DNA of 43,986 bases, from NCBI GenBank assembly GCA_023431285.1, contig JAEYXN010000088.1:1-43986 (forward strand), in the 5' to 3' direction. This document shows, in pieces, positions 24,894 through 33,518 of this stretch. A model generated the notes under the pieces. It was given only the letters and a program-made list of their open reading frames with translations, searched no databases and had not been told where the DNA came from. Made by a program: the position numbers and the translations under genes. The stretch is from Bacteroidota bacterium. GTDB taxonomy: Bacteria; Bacteroidota; Bacteroidia; Cytophagales; Cyclobacteriaceae. Every line of letters starts with the position of its first letter. The first letter of the stretch is position 1.

Positions 24894-25277
24894 TTATTCG
24901 ATCTGCATTTCCTTAGCCAGACCCATTGCGTTAAAGCGTATCACCAGTTTCTTCGGACTGGTGATTTCTGATTTGCACTTTGGTCCCGGCTCAACGTAAT
25001 AGTAGTAGAACTTCTGGTTGCGTTTGTATAGCTCGCTCTCATCAGGCTTGCCCAGCAATTCAACGATCTCCATCTCATTGTGTGCAAGGATATCGTCGCG
25101 CTGATCCATCAACGTTGACACAAGGGTTGTACGAACGCTTTCGCAGGCGTGCTTGTCTTCCTGCCACCGATGGTGATCGAAGTCTTTTAATTCAAGTTCT
25201 TTTCCTCCACACGCTGACGAAAGCAGTGCGATAAGGCTAAGCCATCTGAAGGTGCGTATACTTTTTTTGAATGGCAT
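24894..25277 (-). CDS. Small lipoprotein with BamE/SmpA-like C-terminal fold
   Basis: The 127-residue protein has a signal peptide with lipobox SSAC, lipidated at Cys23. The region from about 65 onward (EIVELLGKPDESEL, then KFYYYYVEPG and LVIRFNAMGLAKEMQI) follows the BamE/SmpA pattern of a helix, a GKP turn and beta strands ending with a hydrophobic-residue-rich Asn/Gly turn. BamE is part of the outer-membrane assembly machine, but many small lipoproteins share this fold and I do not assign that role. Its start lies 41 bp inside the 3' end of the upstream membrane hydroxylase gene, so the two are co-translated. Confidence 0.7.
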   Translation of the reverse strand: MPFKKSIRTFRWLSLIALLSSACGGKELELKDFDHHRWQEDKHACESVRTTLVSTLMDQRDDILAHNEMEIVELLGKPDESELYKRNQKFYYYYVEPGPKCKSEITSPKKLVIRFNAMGLAKEMQIE

Positions 25278-26472
25278 AAAACCAGCTGCTGGAAATTATA
25301 AAATAGGTGAGCGCAATTATATGCCAGATTGCCGACCATTCAAAATACCAGGTGAATGCCGTCAGTAATAAAGGATAAGTTATGATCCTGAACCATTCTG
25401 AATATCTCACCCACGGTCTTTGCTCGAACAAAACACCACAATTCACTACCATCAACGAGATACCCAGCGAAAGAAATACTTTCATAGGCATACTGATAGC
25501 CCCGGCGTTGAACAGGAATATCGCTGTTCCCGCCAGACAAATGAGATACTGCACCAGCACATAAAAATTCAGTGACGTAGTTGAAGGAGGGTCATACTTC
25601 CGATACGTGTCCTTGTCAATCGCCGGAACCGCCCTGTAGCCTCCGAGATATTCCGGTAACCACCCCGGCTTCTTGAACAAGTATTTGAATCGATCACTCC
25701 ATTTCGGAATTCGCTCAAGATCTTCTTTCATCGTGATGTAATGACTGAAATTCGCAAACACAGGATTCCAACTGTTGATAGGCTTTGTAATTCCATAAGT
25801 TGGCCTCTCTTCTTCCTCCTGAAATGTTCCAAACATCCGGTCCCAGATGATGAGTGACCCTGCATGATTCTTGTCGATATACTTCGGATCACGACCATGG
25901 TGCACGCGATGATGGGAAGGGGTATTAAAGATGTACTCGATCGGTTTCGGTAGTTTCTTGATGGTCTCGGTGTGAATCCAGAACTGATAGAGTGTATTCA
26001 ACGCAGAGATATAGGCAAAGTGAAGCGTCTCAAAACCCAGAAACGCGATCGGAAGACTAAATCCGAAAGTCCACACCACTTGCAGGGAACTTTGTCTCAA
26101 CGCAACGCTGAGGTTATACTCTTCGCTTTGATGATGAACCACGTGCCCTCCCCAGAACAGGTTCACTTCATGACTCATGCGATGCGCCCAGTAATAAGCC
26201 AGATCCACCAGCAACCAGAGCACGACCCAGTACCACCAGGAGGTGGAGTCCAGTTTGAAAGCCGCGAAGTTGTTAAAGAGTATTTCATAGATGCCGATAC
26301 CGAAGATGCGGAGGAAAAGACCGGATAGCTGGGAGGTTATGCCGCAGCTTAAGTTGGCGATAGCGTCCTGAAGACGATACAGTTTCTGATGAGAAAGACG
26401 TTCAACAACAAGTTCAATTCCTATCAGGATAAAAAATATCGGGATGGACAGAACGATAGGATTAAGGTTCAT
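25237..26472 (-). CDS. Membrane di-iron hydroxylase, sterol desaturase/alkylglycerol monooxygenase-like
   Basis: The 411-residue protein has several membrane spans and the eight-His di-iron pattern of the fatty acid hydroxylase superfamily: HRMSH at 97-101, HVVHH at 110-114 and HHRVHH at 187-192. Another His sits at 167 (FWIHTE). The SHHRVHHGRDPKYIDKNHAG stretch with a following IWDRMFGTF is typical of the branch that includes alkylglycerol monooxygenase and bacterial sterol desaturase-like proteins. A C-terminal part of about 130 residues has four more hydrophobic segments, as in AGMO (TMEM195) proteins. It probably oxidises a lipid in the inner membrane; the actual lipid is unknown. The downstream lipoprotein gene overlaps its 3' end. 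Confidence 0.88.
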   Translation of the reverse strand: MNLNPIVLSIPIFFILIGIELVVERLSHQKLYRLQDAIANLSCGITSQLSGLFLRIFGIGIYEILFNNFAAFKLDSTSWWYWVVLWLLVDLAYYWAHRMSHEVNLFWGGHVVHHQSEEYNLSVALRQSSLQVVWTFGFSLPIAFLGFETLHFAYISALNTLYQFWIHTETIKKLPKPIEYIFNTPSHHRVHHGRDPKYIDKNHAGSLIIWDRMFGTFQEEEERPTYGITKPINSWNPVFANFSHYITMKEDLERIPKWSDRFKYLFKKPGWLPEYLGGYRAVPAIDKDTYRKYDPPSTTSLNFYVLVQYLICLAGTAIFLFNAGAISMPMKVFLSLGISLMVVNCGVLFEQRPWVRYSEWFRIITYPLLLTAFTWYFEWSAIWHIIALTYFIISSSWFYAIQKKYTHLQMA

Positions 26473-26632
26473 GCTTTGTTAATGAGTGAAGCAATTTAAA
26501 CACTTTTATCTGGAATAATGACACCGCGCTTTCAGACCAGGGGACGGGCGGACCGGTGTCTGTGCCCTAATTTTCAGGAATACTTCGCCATCCGCCGGCA
26601 AATGACTTAATTTGCGACCAAAATTCACTGGA

Positions 26633-27073
26633 ATGATTCTGAAGATTTCGAAGGGAGTGTGGGCGGTGTCTATCCTGGGCGTCCTGGCGGCTTTATTGTT
26701 TGTGTATGCGAGCCTTCCAGAAAGTGTGTTGGTCTTTTCCGGTGACAGCGAACCTGTCTACCTGGGGCGCGAAACCTTCTTCTACGTTGCGCTCATAGCC
26801 GTCACGTTGATTAATACAATGGTATTCCCGGTAAGTGCGCTATTCAAAAAAGATGTTGCCCTCAGAACCTGGTTCAACTTCCTGGTCGTCGTTCTGAACA
26901 TATTCTTTATCATCTCGCTGTTCGTCATAAACTCAATCAACAGCAACGAAAAGTTCAAGTTTGAGGAAATCGGATTCCTGGTCTATGGAAGTGTTATTCT
27001 CATCGCTGTATGGACGGTGGCCTGGCCAGTCTACTTTCTGATCCGAAAATTTTCAGCTAAACCGTCAGTTTAG
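26633..27073 (+). CDS. Small four-span membrane protein of unknown function
   Basis: From the ATG at 26633 the protein has 146 residues with four hydrophobic spans (near 7-25, 50-68, 80-98 and 115-135), separated by short charged loops, and a basic C-terminus RKFSAKPSV. An in-frame TTG at 26612 would add only seven residues. I do not recognise a domain by eye; the layout of an N-terminal span followed by a polar periplasmic loop is seen in many Bacteroidota inner-membrane proteins. It precedes parE by about 190 bp on the same strand, which is too far to argue for a functional link. Confidence 0.65.
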   Translation: MILKISKGVWAVSILGVLAALLFVYASLPESVLVFSGDSEPVYLGRETFFYVALIAVTLINTMVFPVSALFKKDVALRTWFNFLVVVLNIFFIISLFVINSINSNEKFKFEEIGFLVYGSVILIAVWTVAWPVYFLIRKFSAKPSV

Positions 27074-27262
27074 GCATTTGCTCTCATGAGTTTGAAGGAC
27101 AGTCCCTTAGAGGATATTGTCTGAAGGATACTTGCCAGTTCATGATCGGTGCTTATTGTGGAATTAAATCTAAAAATCACTTTATTCGTGCAAATTCTGC
27201 ATTTTTTAAGCTTGGATTGAACGCTTTTTTGGCTTGTCAAACATTTAATCTGTTCAAACAGT

Positions 27263-29176
27263 ATGGCGAAAAACGAGAAATCTCCTGGTTCTATTGAATA
27301 CAATGAGTCAAGCATAAAGTCGCTTGACTGGCGTGAGCACATCCGGCTTCGGCCCGGGATGTACATCGGAAAACTCGGAGACGGCTCATCCAAGGATGAC
27401 GGTATTTATGTCCTGGTAAAGGAAGTAATGGATAATTCCATCGATGAACACATGATGGGATACGGGAAAACCATCGATGTCTCTATCTCAGATCAGCGGG
27501 TCGTGGTCCGCGATTATGGACGGGGAATTCCGCTAGGAAAAGTAGTGGACGTTGTGTCGAAGATAAACACCGGCGCGAAATACGATTCAGGCGCCTTTCA
27601 GAAGTCCGTTGGGCTTAATGGTGTGGGTACCAAAGCCGTTAACGCGCTCTCTAATTACTTCAAGGTCCAGGCTTTCAGGGATGGCCAGGCTAAGCTGGCT
27701 GAATTCAAAAAGGGTGTGCTCGTCCATGATCCAAAAGCGACGAAAAGCGATGAGCGAAACGGTACACTGGTGGAGTTTGAACCGGACAATACGATGTTCA
27801 AGCATTACCACTTTATCCCGGAATACCTCGATGATCTGATGTGGAATTACGCCTTTCTGAATGCAGGGCTTACCATCAATTATAACGGTCAGAAATTCTT
27901 CTCCAAAGACGGACTTCTCGACCTTCTGAAGCAAAAGACAAATGCAGAAGAGCTGCGCTATCCTATCATCCACGTCAAAGGAAATGATATAGAGTTCGCG
28001 GTCACCCACGGAAACCAGTACGGTGAAGAGTATTATTCTTTCGTTAATGGTCAGAACACCACGCAGGGGGGAACCCACCTTGCGGCGTTCAGGGAAGGCG
28101 TCGTGAGAGCGGTGCGCGAGGCCTGCAAGAAAGAATATGATGCAGCAGATATCCGCGCTTCTGTCATCGGAGCAATCGCCGTCAGAGTGCAGGAACCTGT
28201 GTTTGAATCCCAGACAAAAACCAAATTAGGTTCTCTGAACATGGCTCCGGACGGGCCTTCTGTGAAAAGTTACGTCGGTGATTTTGTTGCAAAAGAGTTG
28301 GAGATCTATCTTCATAAGAACCCGGAGGTGAAAGACGCGCTGGAGAAACGGATCATCCAGTCGGAGCGTGAGCGCAAAGAAATTGCGGGGATTAAGAAAC
28401 TCGCCAACGAAAGAGCGAAGAAGGCGAATCTCCATAACCGAAAGCTTCGCGACTGCCGTTTTCACTTCGATGACAAGACTGAAAAAGGAACCAATTCACA
28501 GATATTTATCACTGAGGGTGATTCCGCCAGTGGTTCAATTACCAAATCCAGAGACGTTGAAACTCAGGCAGTTTTCAGTCTGCGTGGGAAACCACTTAAC
28601 TGTTACGGCCTCACTAAAAAGGTGGTCTACGAGAACGAGGAGTTTAACCTGCTCCAGCATGCTCTCAACATTGAAGACGGCCTTGAAGGTCTGCGTTATA
28701 ACCAGGTGATCATTGCTACTGACGCCGATGTGGATGGTATGCACATCAGGTTGCTGCTCATGACTTTCTTTCTGCAATTCTTCCCCGATCTCGTAAAGGC
28801 TGGTCATGTCTTTATTCTGGAGACGCCGCTGTTCCGCGTCCGCAATAAGAAAGAAACAATCTACTGCTATAGCGAAGAAGAAAAACAAAACGCTATGAAG
28901 AAGCTTGGAGGCAAGGTGGAGATCACCCGCTTCAAGGGGCTTGGAGAGATTTCACCTGATGAGTTCGGGAACTTCATCGGGGAGGATATCCGGCTTCAGC
29001 CGGTGCTCCTTCACGATCAGAATCTGCATCACCTGATGGAATTCTACATGGGCAAGAATACGCCGGACCGCCAGGAGTTTATTATCGATAACCTGCGCAT
29101 TGAACTTGACAAAGTGGATAGAGGAGCGGAGGATAAGATCGAGCTGGAGGAACAACCGGAGGATGCCGTCGCATAA
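27263..29176 (+). CDS. parE: DNA topoisomerase IV subunit B
   Basis: The ATPase subunit of the type II topoisomerase that unlinks replicated chromosomes. The 637 residues show the GHKL ATPase with Glu54 and Asn58 in KEVMDNSIDE, DYGRGIPLGK near 84-93 and the lid GLNGVGTKAVNALS near 117-130. The transducer follows, then the Toprim domain with EGDSA at 418-422 and DADVDGMHI near 490. It ends with the RFKGLGEISPDEF and PDRQEFIIDNL stretches common to GyrB and ParE. The absence of the GyrB-type long insertion and the following A-subunit gene favour ParE. The tail is acidic (DKIELEEQPEDAVA). parC starts about 90 bp downstream. Confidence 0.95.
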   Translation: MAKNEKSPGSIEYNESSIKSLDWREHIRLRPGMYIGKLGDGSSKDDGIYVLVKEVMDNSIDEHMMGYGKTIDVSISDQRVVVRDYGRGIPLGKVVDVVSKINTGAKYDSGAFQKSVGLNGVGTKAVNALSNYFKVQAFRDGQAKLAEFKKGVLVHDPKATKSDERNGTLVEFEPDNTMFKHYHFIPEYLDDLMWNYAFLNAGLTINYNGQKFFSKDGLLDLLKQKTNAEELRYPIIHVKGNDIEFAVTHGNQYGEEYYSFVNGQNTTQGGTHLAAFREGVVRAVREACKKEYDAADIRASVIGAIAVRVQEPVFESQTKTKLGSLNMAPDGPSVKSYVGDFVAKELEIYLHKNPEVKDALEKRIIQSERERKEIAGIKKLANERAKKANLHNRKLRDCRFHFDDKTEKGTNSQIFITEGDSASGSITKSRDVETQAVFSLRGKPLNCYGLTKKVVYENEEFNLLQHALNIEDGLEGLRYNQVIIATDADVDGMHIRLLLMTFFLQFFPDLVKAGHVFILETPLFRVRNKKETIYCYSEEEKQNAMKKLGGKVEITRFKGLGEISPDEFGNFIGEDIRLQPVLLHDQNLHHLMEFYMGKNTPDRQEFIIDNLRIELDKVDRGAEDKIELEEQPEDAVA

Positions 29177-29263
29177 AGACCTGGTTATTTTGCTTTGATA
29201 AGAAACGTAACAATGGAAGCGGAGTTCTTCTTCCGTCTTCCAGATTGATTGCATAAACGGACA

Positions 29264-32140
29264 ATGAGTAAAAAGAAAACTACACCCGCCAAGCCAACAG
29301 TCATCTCAACCGGGAAAGGTTCTGGCAACGGCGACTCGATCCATACGATCGCGCTGGATGGCCTGTACCAGAACTGGTTTCTTGACTACGCGTCTTACGT
29401 AATCCTCGAAAGGGCAGTTCCCCGCATCGAGGATGGGCTTAAGCCTGTTCAGCGGCGAATCATGCATTCTCTAAAAGAGATGGATGATGGAAGGTTCAAC
29501 AAGGTGGCCAACGTTATCGGCCACTCCATGCAATATCACCCTCACGGGGATGCCGCCATCGGAGAGGCAATTGTAAACCTCGGACAGAAAGACCTCCTTA
29601 TAGAAACCCAGGGTAACTGGGGTGATATACGCACTGGTGACAGTGCAGCCGCGCCACGTTATATCGAGGCACGTCTGTCAAAATTCGCCCTTGAAGTTGT
29701 TTACAACCCGCAGACTACTGAATGGCAACTTTCATACGATGGAAGGAAGAAAGAACCTGTAACCCTTCCTGTAAAGTTCCCGCTGCTTCTCGCGCAAGGT
29801 GTCGAAGGGATCGCAGTAGGCCTCTCGACAAAAATTCTCCCTCACAACTTCATTGAACTAATTAAGGCTTCGATCGATATCCTGAAAGAAAAGAAGCCGA
29901 AGATTTTCCCTGACTTTCCTACAGGTGGTATTGCCGACTTTACAGATTATAACCAGGGAATGCGCGGAGGTAAGATCAAAGTTCGCGCAAAGATTGATAT
30001 CATCGATAAAAAAACACTGGTCATCAAGGAGATTCCATTTTCTACGACGACAACGTCATTGATGGAGTCCATCGTAAAAGCCAGTGAGAAGGGACAGATC
30101 AAGATCAAACAGGTGGTGGACAACACTGCCAGAGACGTCGAGATCGTAGTGCACTTGCAGTCGGGACAATCTCCTGAGATTGCCATGGACGCTCTTTATG
30201 CATTCACTGATTGCGAGATCAGCATTTCTCCAAATGCCTGTGTGATCGTTGAAGATAAGCCGCAGTTCATGGCGGTGAACGATATCCTGAAATATAACAC
30301 CCATCAGACCGTCTCGCTCCTGAAGCGGGAGCTCGAAATCAAAAAGGCGGAACTGATGGAGAAGATTCTGTTCTCCTCGCTTGAGAGAATTTTCATTGAG
30401 AACAGGATCTATCGCGATATCGAAGAAGCGAAGACATGGGACGATGTGATCGCGCGGATTGATAAAGGTCTGAAGCCGCATAAGAAGAAATTCTATCGTG
30501 AGATTACTACCGAGGATATCGTTCGGCTTACTGAGATCAAGATCAAGAGAATTTCAAGGTACGACTCCTTCAAGGCTGACGAAATGCTGAAGGATCTTGA
30601 AAAAGAACTTAAGGAAACACAGCACAACCTGCGCAATCTCACCGATTACGCTATCGGTTATTATCAAAAGCTGCTCGAGAAATACGGAAAAGGACGGGAA
30701 CGCAAGACAGAGATCAAGAGTTTTCAGTCTGTATCCGCAACAGAAGTTATCGCCACCAATCAGAAACTTTACGTAAACCGTACAGACGGATTCGCCGGCT
30801 TCGGTTTAAAGCGTGACGATAAGACTGAATTTGTATGCGACTGTTCTGATCTCGATAACGTCATCGCTATCCGCCGTGACGGAAAGATGCTGATCTCCCG
30901 AATCCAGGAGAAAGTCTTTATGGGTAAGGACATCATGTACGTTGGCATCTGGAAAAAGAGCGACGATCGCATGACTTACAACGTCATCTATTCTGATGGT
31001 AAGACGGGACGTACATTCGCCAAACGATTTAACCTGCCCGGGATCACACGGGATAAGGAGTACGACCTCACGCAAGGGAATTCCAATTCCAAGCTGCACT
31101 ATGTGACGGGCAATCCCAATGGGGAGGCCGAGGTAGTGGAGGTGAAGCTCAGTGCGGCAAGTACTGCCCGGAAGAAAGTGTTTGAATTCGACTTCTCTGA
31201 GCTTGAAGTGAAGGGCAGAGGTTCGAAAGGAAATACGGTTACTCATTATCCGGTTCGTAAGGTTGAATTCCTGAAGGCCGGCGCTTCTACATTAAGTAAG
31301 ATTGACCTCTGGTATGATGAAGCTGCAGGACGTCTGAATAAAGATGGAAGAGGGAAGAAGCTTGGCAAGTTCGACGGTGATGACCAGATCATTGCTTTCA
31401 TGAGAAACGGATCTTACAAGATCACCAACTTCGATCTTTCGAATCGTTACGATCCTGAGAAGACGCTGCGTGTTGAGAAGTATAATCCTAAGAAGGCTGT
31501 CTCTGCCGTCTACGTCGATGGTGAGAGCAAACAATACATTGTAAAACGTTTCATGATCGAAACGTCCACAATTGATAAGGAATTTAACTTCATCTCGGAG
31601 GGGATCGGATCCCGGTTGGTTGTCGTTACCACCAGTGAAACACCTGAGGTAGAGGTGGAGGTCATTAAGGCAAAGGACAAACCCCGGAAGACGCAGGTGG
31701 TCAACCTGGAAGAACTTGTTGAAATTAAGGGATGGAAATCTGTTGGGAACCGTCTGTCGGAATGGAAGGTCACAAAGGTGACTCTTCTTGAAGAGGACGA
31801 GCCTCCGGTGGAAGAAGAACCTGTTGCTGAGGTGACTGAATCAGAAGAGGATTCTCAGTCGCCAAAAAAAAAAGAGGAGCCGGGTCAACCCGAGCCAAAA
31901 ACGACAGTCGAGGACGACGGCCAAATCAGCTTCTTCGCGGAAGCGCCAAAGCCAAATCCCCAGCAAAGTCAAGCAAGCCAAAAAGCAAAAGCGGAGCAAC
32001 AAAGCCTCTTCGGAAATCAGCCCCCAAAAAAGGAAAACCCAGCCAGCGAAAAAAAAGAAAGTGACGAAACGCAAGTGAAGGGAAAAGGCGATGACGATAA
32101 AGAGTTTGGAGTGGGGACGACGATTGAGTGGGACGTGTAG
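29264..32140 (+). CDS. parC: DNA topoisomerase IV subunit A with extended disordered tail
   Basis: The DNA-cleaving subunit partners with the product of the gene just upstream. From the ATG at 29264 it has 958 residues; a TTG at 29249 would add five. The winged-helix domain includes RAVPRIEDGLKPVQRRIM, and the catalytic Tyr133 is in AAPRYIEARLS. The coiled-coil and tower follow, and a C-terminal pinwheel begins near residue 490 (ATEVIATNQKLYVN). No GyrA-box (QRRGGKG) is seen, supporting ParC over GyrA. From about residue 845 the protein is acidic, then rich in Lys, Pro, Gln and Glu, ending TTIEWDV. This tail holds QISFF at 887-891 and QQSLF at 912-916, which look like sliding-clamp binding motifs. 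Confidence 0.95.
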   Translation: MSKKKTTPAKPTVISTGKGSGNGDSIHTIALDGLYQNWFLDYASYVILERAVPRIEDGLKPVQRRIMHSLKEMDDGRFNKVANVIGHSMQYHPHGDAAIGEAIVNLGQKDLLIETQGNWGDIRTGDSAAAPRYIEARLSKFALEVVYNPQTTEWQLSYDGRKKEPVTLPVKFPLLLAQGVEGIAVGLSTKILPHNFIELIKASIDILKEKKPKIFPDFPTGGIADFTDYNQGMRGGKIKVRAKIDIIDKKTLVIKEIPFSTTTTSLMESIVKASEKGQIKIKQVVDNTARDVEIVVHLQSGQSPEIAMDALYAFTDCEISISPNACVIVEDKPQFMAVNDILKYNTHQTVSLLKRELEIKKAELMEKILFSSLERIFIENRIYRDIEEAKTWDDVIARIDKGLKPHKKKFYREITTEDIVRLTEIKIKRISRYDSFKADEMLKDLEKELKETQHNLRNLTDYAIGYYQKLLEKYGKGRERKTEIKSFQSVSATEVIATNQKLYVNRTDGFAGFGLKRDDKTEFVCDCSDLDNVIAIRRDGKMLISRIQEKVFMGKDIMYVGIWKKSDDRMTYNVIYSDGKTGRTFAKRFNLPGITRDKEYDLTQGNSNSKLHYVTGNPNGEAEVVEVKLSAASTARKKVFEFDFSELEVKGRGSKGNTVTHYPVRKVEFLKAGASTLSKIDLWYDEAAGRLNKDGRGKKLGKFDGDDQIIAFMRNGSYKITNFDLSNRYDPEKTLRVEKYNPKKAVSAVYVDGESKQYIVKRFMIETSTIDKEFNFISEGIGSRLVVVTTSETPEVEVEVIKAKDKPRKTQVVNLEELVEIKGWKSVGNRLSEWKVTKVTLLEEDEPPVEEEPVAEVTESEEDSQSPKKKEEPGQPEPKTTVEDDGQISFFAEAPKPNPQQSQASQKAKAEQQSLFGNQPPKKENPASEKKESDETQVKGKGDDDKEFGVGTTIEWDV

Positions 32141-32149
32141 TAGAGTTCT

Positions 32150-32670
32150 AGTCAGCCGGCCTGCCTGATAGCCAGACAGCCGGGCGGGGAGCGTCTTATG
32201 TTGATAGGACCGACTGCTCCTTGGAGGCATTGAAGCGCGGTGGCTCCCTTTAGGGACGCAAGGGTGAGCGGGGAAGGAACGGGTCTGCCGGTCCGCCAGA
32301 CGGCCGGGCAGCCGGTCGGGGAGCTTCTTATAATGATAGGACCGACTGCTCCTCGGAAGCATTGAAGCGCGGTGGCTCCCTTGAGGGGCACAAGGGTGAG
32401 CGGGGGAACGAATGGGTCTGCCGGGCCGCCAGACGGCCAGACAGCCGGTCAGCGTCTTAGCTTGATAGGACCGACTGCTCCTCCGAGGCATTGAAGCGCG
32501 GTGGCTCCCTTGAGGGGCGCAAGGGTGAGCGGGGAAGGTCTGCCGGTCCGCCAGACGGCTGGGCAGCCAGTCGGAGAGAGTCTTAGGTTGATAGGATCGA
32601 CTCGCTCCTCGGAGACATATTGAAAGCGAGGTGGCTGCCTCACGGATGCAAGGTGCGGGCTGGTGAAAAG
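32150..32670. repeat. Tandem array of about four GC-rich repeat units (about 130 bp each)
   Basis: A common core, GACTGCTCC, starts at 32211, 32343, 32472 and (with one inserted base) 32598, giving spacings of about 132, 129 and 126 bp. Each unit has a GC-rich half (GTCTGCCGG, CCGCCAGACGGCC, CAGCCGGTC), then CTTA, a GATAGGACCGACTGCTCC segment and a TTGAAGCGCGGTGGCTCCC segment. The last part (CCCTTGAGG ... CAAGGGTGAGC) can fold into a hairpin. The last unit is the most diverged. The array fills most of the gap between parC and the OmpA-family gene. The remaining stretch, 32671-32790, shows no gene and presumably carries the promoter. Confidence 0.85.
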
Positions 32671-32790
32671 GCCCCGGTGAGAGGAGGGTTTGATAATCGC
32701 TATCAGTGACTTCTTGATTCGGAGACACCGGACACCAAAGTGGTACGCTATTCGCATCGAAAGGACAGCAACCGTAAATTGAATACACTC

Positions 32791-33465
32791 ATGCGCCTCA
32801 TCCATTTCATCATAACCATCCTGCTAGTTGTAGTACTAATTGACGGCCACGCGCAATCGTCTGAGCTGACTGCCCACGGAAAGGTGACGGATTCACGCAC
32901 GGGCAAGGGATTGAAAGCCAGTATCCGGTACAGCAGCATCCCCACAGGTAGTATCTTCGGCCGTTTTAACGACAGCACATTTTCCTTCCCGATCTTCGGA
33001 ACAGCCAAATACCAGATCACCGCTTCCGCAGAAGGATACAACCCACGCACTGTCATTGTCGATCCCAGGGATATCAACGCGGAGAACAAAGTGCTTCGCG
33101 ATATCATGCTTACCCCCAAAGGTGAAACCATCATTCTAAACCATCTGATCTTCGCTCAGGGAAAATCGGTGATCGACCCAAAGTCATTTCCCGAACTCGA
33201 CGAGGTAGTACAAATGCTGAAGGAAAACGAAAAGATTGAAATTCAGCTTGAAGGTCACACAGATAATCAGGGAAACCCCAAGCTTAACATGGACCTGTCG
33301 CAAAGCAGGGTCGACGCAGTAAAGAAATATCTGGTGGCAAAAGGAATTTCGAAGAACCGGATCAAAACCAAAGCATTCGGAGGATCACAACCACTCCGAA
33401 ACGAAATGACCCAGGAAGCCCGCGCCCTCAACCGTCGCGTAGAAATGAGAATTCTAAAAGACTAA
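32791..33465 (+). CDS. OmpA-family cell-envelope protein with N-terminal CarboxypepD_reg-like domain
   Basis: From the ATG at 32791 the protein has 224 residues and a signal peptide ending DGHAQ. An in-frame ATG at 32740 would put charged residues before the signal, so I reject it. Residues 25-110 form a beta-sandwich of the CarboxypepD_reg-like type (HGKVTDSRTGKGLKASIRYS, YNPRTVIVDPRD). The C-terminal OmpA domain (about 115-224) has LIFAQGKSVIDPKSFPELDEVV, the peptidoglycan-contact motif EGHTDNQGN and LSQSRVDAVKKYLVAKGI, and ends ALNRRVEMRI. It should link the outer membrane or periplasmic proteins to peptidoglycan. It stands alone downstream of the repeat array. Confidence 0.9.
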   Translation: MRLIHFIITILLVVVLIDGHAQSSELTAHGKVTDSRTGKGLKASIRYSSIPTGSIFGRFNDSTFSFPIFGTAKYQITASAEGYNPRTVIVDPRDINAENKVLRDIMLTPKGETIILNHLIFAQGKSVIDPKSFPELDEVVQMLKENEKIEIQLEGHTDNQGNPKLNMDLSQSRVDAVKKYLVAKGISKNRIKTKAFGGSQPLRNEMTQEARALNRRVEMRILKD

Positions 33466-33486
33466 AGTGTCCTATCATGCAATCAT

Positions 33487-33514
33487 CATGAAATCATGAA
33501 ATCATGAAATCATG
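33487..33514. repeat. Short tandem repeat, 8-bp unit
   Basis: CATGAAAT is repeated three times and followed by a partial copy in the short gap between two convergent genes. It is a simple microsatellite-like tract with no visible function. Confidence 0.75.
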
Positions 33515-33518
33515 GTCC

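Noticed and set aside
32150..32670. A CRISPR array or insertion sequence remnant
   Set aside because: Units are about 130 bp and similar along their whole length, without spacers, transposase fragments or target-site duplications.
31841..32788. A 315-residue minus-strand open frame with repeating segments (SHRASM ... SSRSYQ)
   Set aside because: It is the translation of the GC-rich repeat array and of the antisense strand of the parC 3' end. It has no domain character, and its frame within units shifts by compensating indels.
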